A stretch of DNA of 64,000 nt from NCBI RefSeq assembly GCF_030408035.1, contig NZ_JASDCF010000008.1:39959-103958 (forward strand), in the 5' to 3' direction. The translations under genes were made by a program, and so were the position numbers. Below, one piece after another: positions 53,703 through 63,782 of this stretch. Numbering within the stretch: the first letter of the stretch is position 1; each line of letters begins with the position of its first letter. The DNA is from Psychrobacter sp. APC 3426. Its GTDB lineage: Bacteria; Pseudomonadota; Gammaproteobacteria; Pseudomonadales; Moraxellaceae. Below the pieces are notes generated by a model, which was not told where the DNA came from, searched no databases, and saw nothing but the letters and a program-made list of their open reading frames with translations.

Positions 53703-56600
53703 ATGACTATTTCTCAAAACCCAACGTTTGATACCTTTAAAGGTTTATTCAACGAAGCTGAATTTGTCTATCGTCATCTAGGCTCAAATGAGACCAAGCA
53801 AGCTGACCTGCTCAGCGCAGTTGGCTATAAAGACATGGCGAGCTTCATTAACGATACCGTGCCTGAGCCTGTGCGCTTGCATAAAGAGCTAGATTTGCCT
53901 GTGGCGATGAGTGAGCATGCCGCGCTTGCTAAATTACGTACCATGGCAGACGACATCACGGTTAATAAGAGCTATATCGGTCAGGGTTACTCGCCTGTGC
54001 GCATGCCAGCAGTTATTCAGCGTAATGTGCTTGAAAATCCAGGTTGGTACACCGCTTATACCCCTTATCAAGCTGAAATCGCCCAAGGTCGCCTAGAAGC
54101 ATTGCTAAACTTCCAGCAAGTTTGTATTGATTTGACTGGTTTGGAGATGGCTGGTGCGTCATTACTTGACGAAGCAACTGCTGCGGCAGAAGCGATGGCG
54201 ATGTCAAAGCGTGTGAGCAAAAGCAAATCAAATCAGTTTTTTGTTGATGACCGTATCTATCCACAAACCTTAGATGTCATCAATACTCGTGCCAAATATT
54301 TCGGTTGGGAAGTCGTGGTCGGTGATTTTGAACTGGCTAAATCAGGTGATTATTTCGGTGCTATTTTCCAATATGTCGGTGTTGAAGGCGATGTAAAAGA
54401 CTTAACCGACGTTATCGCAGCGGTAAAGAAAAATAAAACCTACGTCAGCGTTATTAGCGACATCATGAGCTTGGTGCTATTAAAATCACCAGCCGATATG
54501 GGCGCAGACGTGGCATTGGGTAGCACCCAGCGTTTTGGTATTCCAATGGGCTTTGGTGGTCCACACGCCGCCTACTTTGCCTTCTCTGATAAAGCCAAGC
54601 GCTCAGCACCTGGCCGTATCATCGGTGTCTCAAAAGACTCACAAGGCAATACTGCATTACGTATGGCATTACAAACCCGCGAGCAGCATATCCGCCGCGA
54701 AAAAGCCAACTCAAACATCTGTACCTCACAAGTATTGCTTGCTAATCTAGCGGGTATGTATGCGGTGTATCATGGTCCAGGTGGCGTGAAGCGTATCGCG
54801 ACTCGTATCCATGCGTTTGCGACTGCCTTTGCAAATGTTATTAAACAAGCTAACGACAGCAATCTAAATGTGGTACATGAGCAGTTCTTCGACACGGTTG
54901 TTATTGATTGTGGTTCAGAAAGTCTTGCGACGCAGATTTTTGAAAATGCGGACAATGTTGGCTATAACTTATGGCGTTTGGGCGACAGTAAATTGGGCGT
55001 CGCCTTCAGTGAAATCAGCGATGAGCAAGACTTTAACGTTTTAACTCAGCTATTTGTTAGTAAATCACATGATTTACCTGAAGTGGCTAGCGTGTCACTT
55101 GATAGCGCCCACTTGCGTACTGACGACATCTTGAGCCATCCAGTCTTTAACTCGCATCATACCGAACATGAAATGCTGCGCTACTTAAAATCGCTTGAAG
55201 ACAAAGATTTGGCGATGAACCGTAGTATGATTTCACTTGGTAGCTGTACCATGAAATTGAACGCGACCAGTGAGATGCTACCGATTACGTGGCCTGAATT
55301 TGCCAATGTGCATCCATTTGCACCGCGCGATCAAGTCACCGGCTACATTGCGATGATTGATAGCTTGCAAGAGCAACTGAAAGCCATCACAGGTTTTGAT
55401 GAAGTGTCTATGCAGCCTAACTCTGGCGCTTCAGGCGAATATGCTGGTTTATTAGCAATCCGTCGTTACCATGAGTCATTGGGTGAAACGGACCGTGATG
55501 TTTGCTTGATTCCAATGTCAGCGCACGGTACCAACCCTGCTACCGCCATGATGATGGGTATGAAAGTAGTCGTGGTCAAAACCGATGACAACGGTAACGT
55601 AGACATCGATGACTTGACCGCCAAATGTGAAGAGCATAGCGCCAATCTAGGTGCCTTGATGATTACTTATCCATCGACGCATGGCGTGTTTGAAGAAGGC
55701 ATCCGTCATATTTGTGATTTGATTCATAAGCATGGCGGTCAGGTCTATATGGATGGCGCCAACATGAATGCACAGGTCGGCATGATGCAGCCTGCTGATG
55801 TTGGAGCAGACGTACTGCATATGAACTTGCACAAAACCTTCTGTATCCCACATGGCGGCGGCGGTCCAGGCATGGGCCCTATCGGTATGAAGGCACACTT
55901 AGCACCATTTATGGCCAACCATACGTTGAGCCCTGTGCATAATGCGCAGAATGATTGCTCAGCGGTATCAGCAGCACCTTATGGTTCAGCAAGTATCTTA
56001 CCTATCTCATGGATGTATATTGCCATGATGGGCCGTGATGGTCTGCTAAAAGCAACTGAGCTTGCGCTATTAAATGCCAACTATGTTGCCAGCCAGCTAA
56101 AAGACCACTACCCTGTTCTTTATACCGGTAAAAACGGCCGCGTCGCTCATGAATGTATCATCGATATTCGTCCATTGAAGGAAGAAACTGGCATCACTGA
56201 AAGCGATATTGCTAAGCGCTTGATGGATTATGGTTTCCACTCACCAACGATGAGTTTCCCAGTAGCGGGCACCTTGATGATTGAGCCCACTGAGTCTGAG
56301 TCTAAAGAAGAGTTAGATCGTTTTATCAGTGCGCTACAATCTATCAAAGCCGAAGCAATGAAAGCCAAAGCTGGCGACGATGGTTGGACGTTAGAAGACA
56401 ACCCGTTGGTCAATGCGCCGCACACCGCGGCGATGATTACCAGCAGCGAATGGTCGCATCCGTACAGCCGTGATACGGCTGCATTCCCACTGCCTTACAT
56501 TCGTGCCCATAAATTCTGGCCGAGTGTGGCACGTGTTGATGATGCTTATGGTGACAAGAACCTCATGTGCTCTTGCCCAAGCATCGAAAACTATATGTAG
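53703..56600 (+). CDS. gcvP: Glycine dehydrogenase (decarboxylating), P protein
   Basis: GcvP is the PLP enzyme that decarboxylates glycine and loads the aminomethyl group on GcvH. At 965 aa it is the fused single-chain form. The N-terminal half has FIGQGY-type SYIGQGYSPVRMPAVIQRN; the C-terminal half has SLGSCTMKLNATSEMLPITW and the PLP Lys in HMNLHKTFCIPHGGGGPGMG (K711). It starts with an AAGGA site and ends at a strong terminator. GcvL (lipoamide dehydrogenase) is not in this window. Confidence 0.97.
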   Translation: MTISQNPTFDTFKGLFNEAEFVYRHLGSNETKQADLLSAVGYKDMASFINDTVPEPVRLHKELDLPVAMSEHAALAKLRTMADDITVNKSYIGQGYSPVRMPAVIQRNVLENPGWYTAYTPYQAEIAQGRLEALLNFQQVCIDLTGLEMAGASLLDEATAAAEAMAMSKRVSKSKSNQFFVDDRIYPQTLDVINTRAKYFGWEVVVGDFELAKSGDYFGAIFQYVGVEGDVKDLTDVIAAVKKNKTYVSVISDIMSLVLLKSPADMGADVALGSTQRFGIPMGFGGPHAAYFAFSDKAKRSAPGRIIGVSKDSQGNTALRMALQTREQHIRREKANSNICTSQVLLANLAGMYAVYHGPGGVKRIATRIHAFATAFANVIKQANDSNLNVVHEQFFDTVVIDCGSESLATQIFENADNVGYNLWRLGDSKLGVAFSEISDEQDFNVLTQLFVSKSHDLPEVASVSLDSAHLRTDDILSHPVFNSHHTEHEMLRYLKSLEDKDLAMNRSMISLGSCTMKLNATSEMLPITWPEFANVHPFAPRDQVTGYIAMIDSLQEQLKAITGFDEVSMQPNSGASGEYAGLLAIRRYHESLGETDRDVCLIPMSAHGTNPATAMMMGMKVVVVKTDDNGNVDIDDLTAKCEEHSANLGALMITYPSTHGVFEEGIRHICDLIHKHGGQVYMDGANMNAQVGMMQPADVGADVLHMNLHKTFCIPHGGGGPGMGPIGMKAHLAPFMANHTLSPVHNAQNDCSAVSAAPYGSASILPISWMYIAMMGRDGLLKATELALLNANYVASQLKDHYPVLYTGKNGRVAHECIIDIRPLKEETGITESDIAKRLMDYGFHSPTMSFPVAGTLMIEPTESESKEELDRFISALQSIKAEAMKAKAGDDGWTLEDNPLVNAPHTAAMITSSEWSHPYSRDTAAFPLPYIRAHKFWPSVARVDDAYGDKNLMCSCPSIENYM

Positions 56601-56634
56601 TTTTCAAACAACTATCAACAGTTAATATAAAAAC

Positions 56635-56671
56635 AAACCTCCAAATCAGCTACTGATTTGGAGGTTTTTAT
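56635..56671 (+). terminator. Terminator of gcv operon
   Basis: AAACCTCCAAATCAG (56635-56649) pairs perfectly with CTGATTTGGAGGTTT (56653-56667) around a 3-nt loop, followed by TTATTTTG. It lies 35 nt after the gcvP stop codon. Confidence 0.93.
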
Positions 56672-56771
56672 TTTGTCTATCGTATTAAACACTTGCCACA
56701 ATCAATGATAGTATTTGTTGATATCATCAGTTCTTTTACTTATATATCCTATTTACTTTTTTGGAGCGAAC

Positions 56772-57464
56772 ATGCAACAAAAAAACCGCGTCATTCTGAT
56801 TCATGGTCTGCATCAAACCGCTTGGATTATGCGGCCATTGGCGAAACGCTTGCAAGTAGCAGGATTTGACACCCACCAATATGGCTATCGTAGTATGCGT
56901 GATGGCATCAAAACCAATAGTGCCCGATTAAATGACTGGCTAGAAAACCATCATCATCCTGACCAGCCAATCGATTTGGTCGGTCATAGTTTGGGCGGTT
57001 TGATTATTCGTGATTTTGTCACTGCATATCCGCAATGGCAAATTGGACGCTGCGTAACGCTTGGGACACCGCATTTAGGTAGTGTTTGTGCAGATTATAT
57101 TTGGCGCTTGACGCCAGCTGTGATGGGGCGCTCGTACGTCGATGCACTAGATGGCACGGTCGCACCCTTACCGGAGCATATTACCTTAGGCGTAATTGCG
57201 GGTGATCGCCCTTATGGCTTGGGGCAGTTGTTTTTGCAGTATCATAATCGCAAACTACGTAAGACAAATAATATGCCATCAGCAGAACATCTGCTACACG
57301 ATGGCACAGTATATATAGAAGAAACCAAAATAGAGGCCGCAACTGACCACATTGTCTTGCCCGTCTCGCACACTGGAATGCTGGTCGATAAAACAGTGGC
57401 CGCTCAAACCAAGTATTTTTTACAACATGGACAGTTTGACCATAGCGAGCTTAAGCGTTTATAA
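56772..57464 (+). CDS. Alpha/beta hydrolase (lipase/esterase-like)
   Basis: The 230-aa alpha/beta-hydrolase has the oxyanion-hole region LIHGLHQTAWIMRPLAKRL, the nucleophile elbow GHSLGG (S73), and a likely acid and His later in the chain. No signal peptide is seen, so it is probably cytoplasmic. Substrates are unknown. ATG 56772 has GGAG 6 nt upstream; reading from 56715 adds a hydrophobic stretch that could be a membrane anchor but has weaker support. Convergent with rnd. Confidence 0.82.
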   Translation: MQQKNRVILIHGLHQTAWIMRPLAKRLQVAGFDTHQYGYRSMRDGIKTNSARLNDWLENHHHPDQPIDLVGHSLGGLIIRDFVTAYPQWQIGRCVTLGTPHLGSVCADYIWRLTPAVMGRSYVDALDGTVAPLPEHITLGVIAGDRPYGLGQLFLQYHNRKLRKTNNMPSAEHLLHDGTVYIEETKIEAATDHIVLPVSHTGMLVDKTVAAQTKYFLQHGQFDHSELKRL

Positions 57465-57498
57465 ATACTAAGTACTTATAAACGCTATTTTTTATCAC

Positions 57499-58830
57499 TT
57501 AGCGAACATTGATACCCATACCCTGCTGCAACTCGGTTTTATGCTCCTTAATCACCGGAATCAAGATTTGCATCACCCACTCATTGCGCCAGCCTTTTAA
57601 CCCTTCTGGTAGTTCGCTTAAATCTTTATCAAAGGCAATCACTTCGTAGAGCTGTGCGAGCCATTTTTTACGCATCAATACATTAGCAGGCACGCCGATT
57701 TTTTCTGCTTGCTTATCTATCACGTGTTGTACCGCTTTTGACAGTACTTTGTTTTTTGAGCGATAGGGTGGTAATAGGCAGTCTGGATGTTCAGCAGGAT
57801 GCAAGTTTTTTGCTTCCTTAATCACCTTGAGCAACTCTTCACCATATAGGCGAAGCATACTACGGTGCATCGTGGTTTTGTGCGCCAACTCGCGCATGTT
57901 GCTTGGCTTTTCCGTGATAATCTCACGTACCGCTTGTTTTTTTATGACAAAGGTACGCGGCTGATTGGTCGCCCGTGCCAGCTCCTCACGCCACGTTGCC
58001 ACTGCTTGTAATATCGCCATTTGCTCAGAGGTATAACGATAATCTGCCATCGTTAGATACATCGCCTCATCTTCAACGTGCTGCGCGTCATACAAATCAC
58101 TGGCATAAAGCTGGCAATCTGCCCATACATATTCAAACAGGCCTTTCTTCTTTAACTCATACTCAAGGCTTAAATAAAGCGCTGGCAAAAATCGCACGTC
58201 ATCAATCGCATATTGCTCTTGCTCATCTGATAGCGGACGCTGTAGCCAGTCTGATTGGCTTTGTTCTTTATCGATGTGCATATCTAATTGGTCATCAAGC
58301 GCCTGCTGATAGCCCATTTGCAATTGGCCAGTTAAATATGACAGGGCAATTTGGGTATCAAAGATATTGGTCAATGGTGGACAACCAGATAATAGATAAA
58401 AAATCCCCAAATCCTCACCGCAGGCATGCCAAATCGCCACATCCACTTTCATCAGCGCTTGCCACAGCTCAGCCAATTGCAGTTGCGGGGCATCTAACAA
58501 ATAAATATGGTCACCCACATTTAACTGTACCAATGCCAAGCGCGGATAATAAGTATCGCGCTTGATAAATTCAGTATCTAACGCTACCCGCCCGCAAGTT
58601 GCCAAGGCATCGATAACTTCTTTTAAACCATCTTGCTGACGTACCCAAGTGACCGAGGCTTCATCGGCGATATCTAGCAATGCATCGATATCTGGCTCGG
58701 GCGGCAAACCTGCGAGCGCTACCTCATTATTGACTGATAGTTTTGAGGGCTCATCATCAGTAGCAGCAGTATTGTCTGAGAGATTTGGTTGGATAGCAGC
58801 AGTTGAAGCAGTTGAAGCATGGTTGGACAC
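57499..58830 (-). CDS. rnd: Ribonuclease D
   Basis: RNase D is a 3'-5' exonuclease that trims tRNA and other RNA ends. The 443-aa protein has the DEDDy exonuclease motifs ALDTEF, HACGEDLGIF and YAIDDVRFLPALY, followed by an HRDC domain (about 265-345, with LATWREELARATNQPR-like VATWREELARATNQPR). It is longer than E. coli Rnd (375), mainly through a roughly 60-residue acidic, low-complexity N-terminal extension. The start is GTG. Confidence 0.92.
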   Translation of the reverse strand: MSNHASTASTAAIQPNLSDNTAATDDEPSKLSVNNEVALAGLPPEPDIDALLDIADEASVTWVRQQDGLKEVIDALATCGRVALDTEFIKRDTYYPRLALVQLNVGDHIYLLDAPQLQLAELWQALMKVDVAIWHACGEDLGIFYLLSGCPPLTNIFDTQIALSYLTGQLQMGYQQALDDQLDMHIDKEQSQSDWLQRPLSDEQEQYAIDDVRFLPALYLSLEYELKKKGLFEYVWADCQLYASDLYDAQHVEDEAMYLTMADYRYTSEQMAILQAVATWREELARATNQPRTFVIKKQAVREIITEKPSNMRELAHKTTMHRSMLRLYGEELLKVIKEAKNLHPAEHPDCLLPPYRSKNKVLSKAVQHVIDKQAEKIGVPANVLMRKKWLAQLYEVIAFDKDLSELPEGLKGWRNEWVMQILIPVIKEHKTELQQGMGINVR

Positions 58831-58978
58831 GGGCAGATACCTGCATAAATAGGAGAAAATAAAACGCCAAACTGCGTCTTAATAAAAGTGAATAAGAAAA
58901 CAATTATAACAATTTCATCAAATAAAATGGACAAGACTTGGTTTTTATAGAGAGTTTATGAAATTGCTATGCAGCATA

Positions 58979-59572
58979 CTATAAGAAAGAGCGATTTTGC
59001 ATGGCTTGTCCAAGGGTCATACTATCTAGGTACTCAAGCTCGCCGCCCATCGGTACGCCTTGCGCCAAGCGAGTGACCTTGTTGACATGACGACTGACCG
59101 CTTCACTGATAAAGTGTGCGGTGGTTTGACCTTCGACAGTAGTACCAGTTGCCAATATCAGCTCTTCAACAGGCTCTTGCTTAACCCGCCACACCAGCTG
59201 ATCGATATTTAAATCATCGGCACTGATGCCGTCTATTGGCGATAAATGACCGCCTAAAACAAAATAGCGCCCACGATAGCCTGCGGTTTGCTCGATAGCC
59301 ATCACATCGGCGGCGGTTTCGACCACGCACAATAAACCATCATCACGCCTTGGATCTTGGCATAATGGACAAACTGCCTCGTCGCTAAAGCTATGGCAGC
59401 GCTGACATTCGACGATATCGCGCATCGCCTCATCAAGTGCTTGGGCGAGCGCCATGCCTTGAGGACGTTTTTTGGTAAGTAGATGTAGCGCCATACGTTG
59501 GGCACTTTTTTGCCCCACGCCCGGCAAAATACGCAGCTGTTTGACCAGCTGATCAAATTTGGCTGTCAGCAA
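58979..59572 (-). CDS. recR: Recombination protein RecR
   Basis: RecR works with RecF and RecO to load RecA on gaps. The 197-aa protein has the helix-hairpin-helix [20 protein letters not shown], a zinc finger [16 protein letters not shown], and a Toprim domain with [14 protein letters not shown] and [14 protein letters not shown]. Length matches E. coli RecR (201). The start codon is TTG at 59572, supported by AAGGAAG just upstream. Confidence 0.95.
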   Translation of the reverse strand: MLTAKFDQLVKQLRILPGVGQKSAQRMALHLLTKKRPQGMALAQALDEAMRDIVECQRCHSFSDEAVCPLCQDPRRDDGLLCVVETAADVMAIEQTAGYRGRYFVLGGHLSPIDGISADDLNIDQLVWRVKQEPVEELILATGTTVEGQTTAHFISEAVSRHVNKVTRLAQGVPMGGELEYLDSMTLGQAMQNRSFL

Positions 59573-59616
59573 AGTAACTTCCTTTATTTAACTTAATTTA
59601 TAAATCGTAGCTATAA

Positions 59617-59652
59617 AAATGGGGTCGTATCGTGTCGATAACAACCCCATTT
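59617..59652 (-). terminator. Hairpin between ybaB and recR
   Basis: AAATGGGGT (59617-59625) and ACCCCATTT (59644-59652) form a 9-bp stem. An inner TATCG/CGATA pair shortens the loop. A short T run follows on the minus strand, so it may end part of the ybaB transcript before recR. Confidence 0.6.
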
Positions 59653-59765
59653 ATTAGACATTATGGTCAGATAACTTATCGCTAAATAACTATAAAATAT
59701 GTCGCTTATCACTGCCAAAAATCAACATAACGAGTATAAAAAAGTTATATTTTTTGGCGTAGATA

Positions 59766-60095
59766 TTAGAACATGCCTTGCATACCTGGTGGTAGACCCA
59801 TGCCTGAGGTCGCGCCAGCCATGGTTTCTTCATAGAGCTCATCTGCTTGACGCACCGCATCATTGATAGCCGCTGCGATTAAGTCTTCAATCATATCAGG
59901 CTCATCTTCCAGTAAGCTTGGATCAATGGTCAAACGCTTAACCACGTGACGCCCTGTCATAGTAACTTTTACCAGACCACTGCCCGCTTCAGCTTGAACT
60001 TCTTTATTGGCCAATTCTTTCTTAGCGTTTTCAACGTTTGCTTCGACTTTCTTTTGCATCGTTTGTGCCTGTTGCATCAATGCTTGAATATTCAT
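59766..60095 (-). CDS. YbaB/EbfC nucleoid-associated protein
   Basis: This 109-aa DNA-binding protein matches the YbaB/EbfC family: [38 protein letters not shown] and a Met/Gly-rich C-terminus, PPGMQGMF. The family binds DNA as a dimer and is usually next to recR, as here. An AAAGAGG site precedes the ATG. Confidence 0.92.
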   Translation of the reverse strand: MNIQALMQQAQTMQKKVEANVENAKKELANKEVQAEAGSGLVKVTMTGRHVVKRLTIDPSLLEDEPDMIEDLIAAAINDAVRQADELYEETMAGATSGMGLPPGMQGMF

Positions 60096-60192
60096 AATTG
60101 CCTCTTTGTCATTTATAGTAATACGTATAATAGTAGTGAATCGTTATTCATAACGTAATGTTCATGCGTTGACCGTGATTATACCGTTATCT

Positions 60193-61482
60193 TTACAAAC
60201 TGTCTAAACCACGCGCCAAATCTTTGATGATATCTTCCACATCTTCTAAGCCGACTGACAAACGGATAAGGCTATCGTTAACGCCTGCTTCTGCGCGCGC
60301 CTCTGCACTCAAGCGAAAGTGGGTGGTGGTCGCCGGATGAGTAATGGTAGTCTTGGCATCGCCCAAATTATTGGTGATAGAGACCATTTGTGTTGAGTCA
60401 ATCACATGCCAAGCCGCGGCTTTTGAATCCCTTTTGCTTGAATCAGCGCCAGCCGAGGATTTAACTTCAAAGCCCATGATAGCACCATAACCACCTTTCA
60501 TATGGTGTTGACGGGTCGCCAACTCATGAGCGGGATGATCGCTTAATCCTGAAAAATGCACGGTGCTGACATTGGGATGATTGACCAAAAATTCTGCCAC
60601 TTGATTGGCATTTTGGCAATGCGCTTGCATACGCAATTTAAGCGTTTCAAGCCCCTTAGTAAAGACCCAAGCGTTAAATGGGCTCATGCTGATACCGCCT
60701 GAGCGCACCACGGTAAACGCCTCTTGCATGAGGGTGTCGCTACCGACCAAAGCGCCACCCAATACCCGACCTTGTCCATCTAGATATTTAGTCGCAGAGT
60801 GAATGACCACATCAGCGCCCAAATCGAGTGGGCGCTGTAATGCTGGCGTGGCAAAGCAGTTATCAACGACCAATAAGATATCATTGGCTTTACATAACTG
60901 ACTTAAATAGCCGATATCGCAGATTTGCGCCAACGGATTGCTAGGGCTTTCGCAATAAATCACTTTGGTATTTGGCTGCACAGCATTTGCCCACGCCTCA
61001 TTATCGAAGCAATCGACATAACTGACTTCAACGCCGAACTTTGCCATATAGTTATTGAACAGACCGATAGATGAGCCAAATAATTGGTTGGCCGCAAGCA
61101 AGTGATCGCCCGCTTTTAGGTAGGCTAAGCACATGGTCAAAATCGCGCCCATACCTGAGGCAGTCGCCACCGCACGTTCACCATTTTCTAGGGCTGCCAA
61201 ACGACGCTCAAAGGTACGTACACTCGGATTGGTATGACGTGAATACACGTTGCCCGTCTTGTCACCATTAAAATGCGCTGCCGCGTCCGCCGCCGACTCA
61301 TAAACATAGGAGCTGGTGGTAAAGATAGCCTCTGAATGCTCACCCTCATCGGTGCGATGTTGCCCTGCCCGTACAGCGATGGTCTGCATGCCATAATCAA
61401 GGTCTAAATTAAGGGCATCACTGCGCCAGTTAGGGTCTACTTTATTCAAGTTTTTCTCATCACGCGGTTGCGACTGACTCAT
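60193..61482 (-). CDS. metZ: O-succinylhomoserine sulfhydrylase
   Basis: MetZ makes homocysteine from O-succinylhomoserine and sulphide. The 429-aa Cys/Met-metabolism PLP enzyme has FTTSSYVYESAADAAAHF, YSRHTNPSVRTFERRLAALE, ATASGMGAI and the PLP Lys in VIHSATKYLDGQGRVLGG. The start is ATG 61482, with a GGAAGA site; reading to 61614 adds a non-conserved Asn/Thr-rich stretch. MetZ rather than MetB or MetY is favoured by length and by its usual occurrence in this group. Confidence 0.88.
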   Translation of the reverse strand: MSQSQPRDEKNLNKVDPNWRSDALNLDLDYGMQTIAVRAGQHRTDEGEHSEAIFTTSSYVYESAADAAAHFNGDKTGNVYSRHTNPSVRTFERRLAALENGERAVATASGMGAILTMCLAYLKAGDHLLAANQLFGSSIGLFNNYMAKFGVEVSYVDCFDNEAWANAVQPNTKVIYCESPSNPLAQICDIGYLSQLCKANDILLVVDNCFATPALQRPLDLGADVVIHSATKYLDGQGRVLGGALVGSDTLMQEAFTVVRSGGISMSPFNAWVFTKGLETLKLRMQAHCQNANQVAEFLVNHPNVSTVHFSGLSDHPAHELATRQHHMKGGYGAIMGFEVKSSAGADSSKRDSKAAAWHVIDSTQMVSITNNLGDAKTTITHPATTTHFRLSAEARAEAGVNDSLIRLSVGLEDVEDIIKDLARGLDSL

Positions 61483-62011
61483 AAATCTTCCATTACCTTG
61501 GTTAATAGTAAAGTGGTTGGTCGTAAATTCATTGGTTATAAAGTGTTTGTTGGTATTTTGATTCTCAAGCGAATTCACCCGCGTTATCATAGCATGGCAA
61601 CTTATTCCAAACATCTGGTTTCAAAGCCATACTAAATATTGTTTTTGAATACTGAGGTTAAGCCTCTAATAACTGATATCAGCATATTGATATAAAAATA
61701 ATGCGACCAAAAGCATATCGATAAAAATTATCGCCTATCTCTTAAAAGACGAAGATATTATCTGATGGTTTTTTATCTAACAAAAATAACGTATTTATAA
61801 TAGGCAGATATAGCAACAACTGCTAAGCTTAGCGACGATTCAGATTTTACCTTGAATGACGCGATGATAGCGTCTACTAATCAACGTTATTTATTAGCAA
61901 ATATTATTGGCTATAAAAGTTATTATCTGTAAAAACAGACTGTATAAAGCTCAGAAAACAACCTATCTGTCTATTATCCGTCAATAAAGGCGCACTAAGG
62001 TAACCCCCGTT
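61483..62011. other. metZ / phospholipase-D gene intergenic region
   Basis: This 529-bp AT-rich stretch lies between divergent genes. No SAM riboswitch or MetJ-box array was recognised upstream of metZ, and no gene is seen. Promoters of both genes must lie here. Confidence 0.4.
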
Positions 62012-63646
62012 ATGTCGATGTTTAGTATAGAACCAAGCAACTTATCGCTGAGCCTGACACTCGGATTGACGTTAGGTCTTAGTGCCTGCCAAATTTTACC
62101 CAAGCAGCCACACTTGCCTGAAAGCCAAGCCTTATCAGCGCGAGTCAACGCGTTGTATCAACAGGAAAGTAACCCATCAGCAGACACAACTGAAGCGAGC
62201 AGTACCGACTTGGTCGCAGCCATCAGTCAGCAGAACGAAATTCACCCTGACTTATCTGGTTATCATCCGATTGTAACCGGCGCAAATGCTTTTGCCTCAC
62301 GCAGTATATTAACGGATATGGCCACGCGCAGCATCGACGCACAGTATTATATTTGGCACAACGATCAAGCGGGTCAACTACTGTTAAAAGACTTATGGGA
62401 AGCGGCTGAACGCGGGGTCATTGTCCGTTTATTGTTGGATGATTTTAATAACGACGCTGAATTCGATCAGCATTTGCTGCGCTTTGCCAGTCACCCAAAT
62501 ATTGCGGTACGTATTATCAACCCGCTGATGCATCGTAAGTTTCAAGCATTAAACTACGTCACCGGTCTGCCACGTATCAATCGGCGTATGCACAATAAAA
62601 GCATGACGTTTGACAAGCAGATTACCATCATTGGTGGACGTAATATCGGCAATGAGTATCTGAGTAATGATCAGAATAGCCAATTTGCAGACTTGGATGT
62701 ATTACTCATCGGAAAGGTCGTGGCAGACATTGATAACAGCTTTGCCAGTTATTGGTCTTCTGCGCTGTCATTCGATATCGAAACTCTAGTCACGCTTGAT
62801 AAGGGTAAAAATCCTGAATTTTTGTCCTCATTAGACAAACTGGGGCATGATGGACAGGATACAAGCAACAACAGTTTGACGGTTTATAAAGCCGCCTTGG
62901 AAGACTCTACTATAGATAGTGACCTCATCAATAAGCGCGTGCCGTTTCGTTGGACGGACATGCAGTTTTTAAGTGATGATGTTGGTAAGCTGATCAAGAC
63001 CGTCCCTGCAAATACCAACTTGGTGCATCAATTACGTACTTTGCTCGGCAGTCCGACCAAGCAGCTGACCATTATCTCATCTTATTTTGTACCGACCAAA
63101 GACGGTGTGAGTACTTTGGTGCAGTTGGCGGAAGCGGGCATCGACATCAAAGTTTTGACCAATTCTTTTGATGCCACCGATGTTACCGCTGTCCATTCTG
63201 GCTATAGTCAATGGCGGCCTGCTCTACTGCGCTCAGGGGTAAAAATCTACGAGCTTAAGTCAACGGCTGCTGAAGAAAAGCGAGAAAACAAGCTGTGGAA
63301 AGCGCGCAGCCAATCATCAACCAGCCTACATGCAAAAACCTTTGCCGTTGATGATTATCAAGTATTTATTGGCTCATATAATGTCGATCCACGCTCTGCC
63401 AATATCAATACTGAAATGGGTGTCATTATCAATGATGATGAGCTGGCGCGGCAGCTGCATGGCGCACTTAGCGATGATTTATTGAGTCAAGCTTATGAAG
63501 TGAAGCTGTTAGATAATGGCCGCCTTCAATGGCATACCATGGAAGATGGCAAGCAAGTGGTTTATGATTCAGAGCCACGTGTCGACATGAGTGATCATGT
63601 TTGGCTTACCATTATGTCCTGGTTACCCATTGACTGGCTGCTATAA
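62012..63646 (+). CDS. Phospholipase-D-family lipoprotein
   Basis: The 544-aa product has a lipoprotein signal with lipobox LSAC (Cys26) and two HKD catalytic motifs, HNKSMTFD (H194, K196, D201) and HAKTFAVD (H440, K442, D447), each followed by the usual GGRNIGNEY or GSYNVDPRS block. It belongs to the PLD superfamily and resembles ClsC/YmdC-type cardiolipin synthases and related periplasmic phosphatidyl transferases. Being a lipoprotein places it at the envelope. The precise lipid reaction is not readable. Confidence 0.87.
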   Translation: MSMFSIEPSNLSLSLTLGLTLGLSACQILPKQPHLPESQALSARVNALYQQESNPSADTTEASSTDLVAAISQQNEIHPDLSGYHPIVTGANAFASRSILTDMATRSIDAQYYIWHNDQAGQLLLKDLWEAAERGVIVRLLLDDFNNDAEFDQHLLRFASHPNIAVRIINPLMHRKFQALNYVTGLPRINRRMHNKSMTFDKQITIIGGRNIGNEYLSNDQNSQFADLDVLLIGKVVADIDNSFASYWSSALSFDIETLVTLDKGKNPEFLSSLDKLGHDGQDTSNNSLTVYKAALEDSTIDSDLINKRVPFRWTDMQFLSDDVGKLIKTVPANTNLVHQLRTLLGSPTKQLTIISSYFVPTKDGVSTLVQLAEAGIDIKVLTNSFDATDVTAVHSGYSQWRPALLRSGVKIYELKSTAAEEKRENKLWKARSQSSTSLHAKTFAVDDYQVFIGSYNVDPRSANINTEMGVIINDDELARQLHGALSDDLLSQAYEVKLLDNGRLQWHTMEDGKQVVYDSEPRVDMSDHVWLTIMSWLPIDWLL

Positions 63647-63685
63647 TGCGCAACACTGACTATTCAGCAAAAAACAAACAACTTT

Positions 63686-63723
63686 ATGGTTTTTAACTTA
63701 GACTCTATTAAGTTAAAAACCAT
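63686..63723 (+). terminator. Perfect hairpin after phospholipase-D gene
   Basis: A 15-bp perfect inverted repeat (63686-63700 with 63709-63723) has an 8-nt loop, 40 nt after the stop codon. It contains T and A runs in the arms but no T tract after it. It is a probable terminator. Confidence 0.7.
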
Positions 63724-63782
63724 GAGGTCAAAATCTAGGGCATGCATCGATTAACGCAGGTATATATTTAATAGCCTTATAG

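Noticed and set aside
57975..58565. 196-codon plus-strand frame
   Set aside because: It lies wholly opposite rnd, whose DEDDy motifs are certain. It has no ribosome site or family resemblance.
61483..61620. SAM riboswitch or MetJ boxes before metZ
   Set aside because: No conserved SAM-riboswitch core and no tandem AGACGTCT-like boxes were seen.
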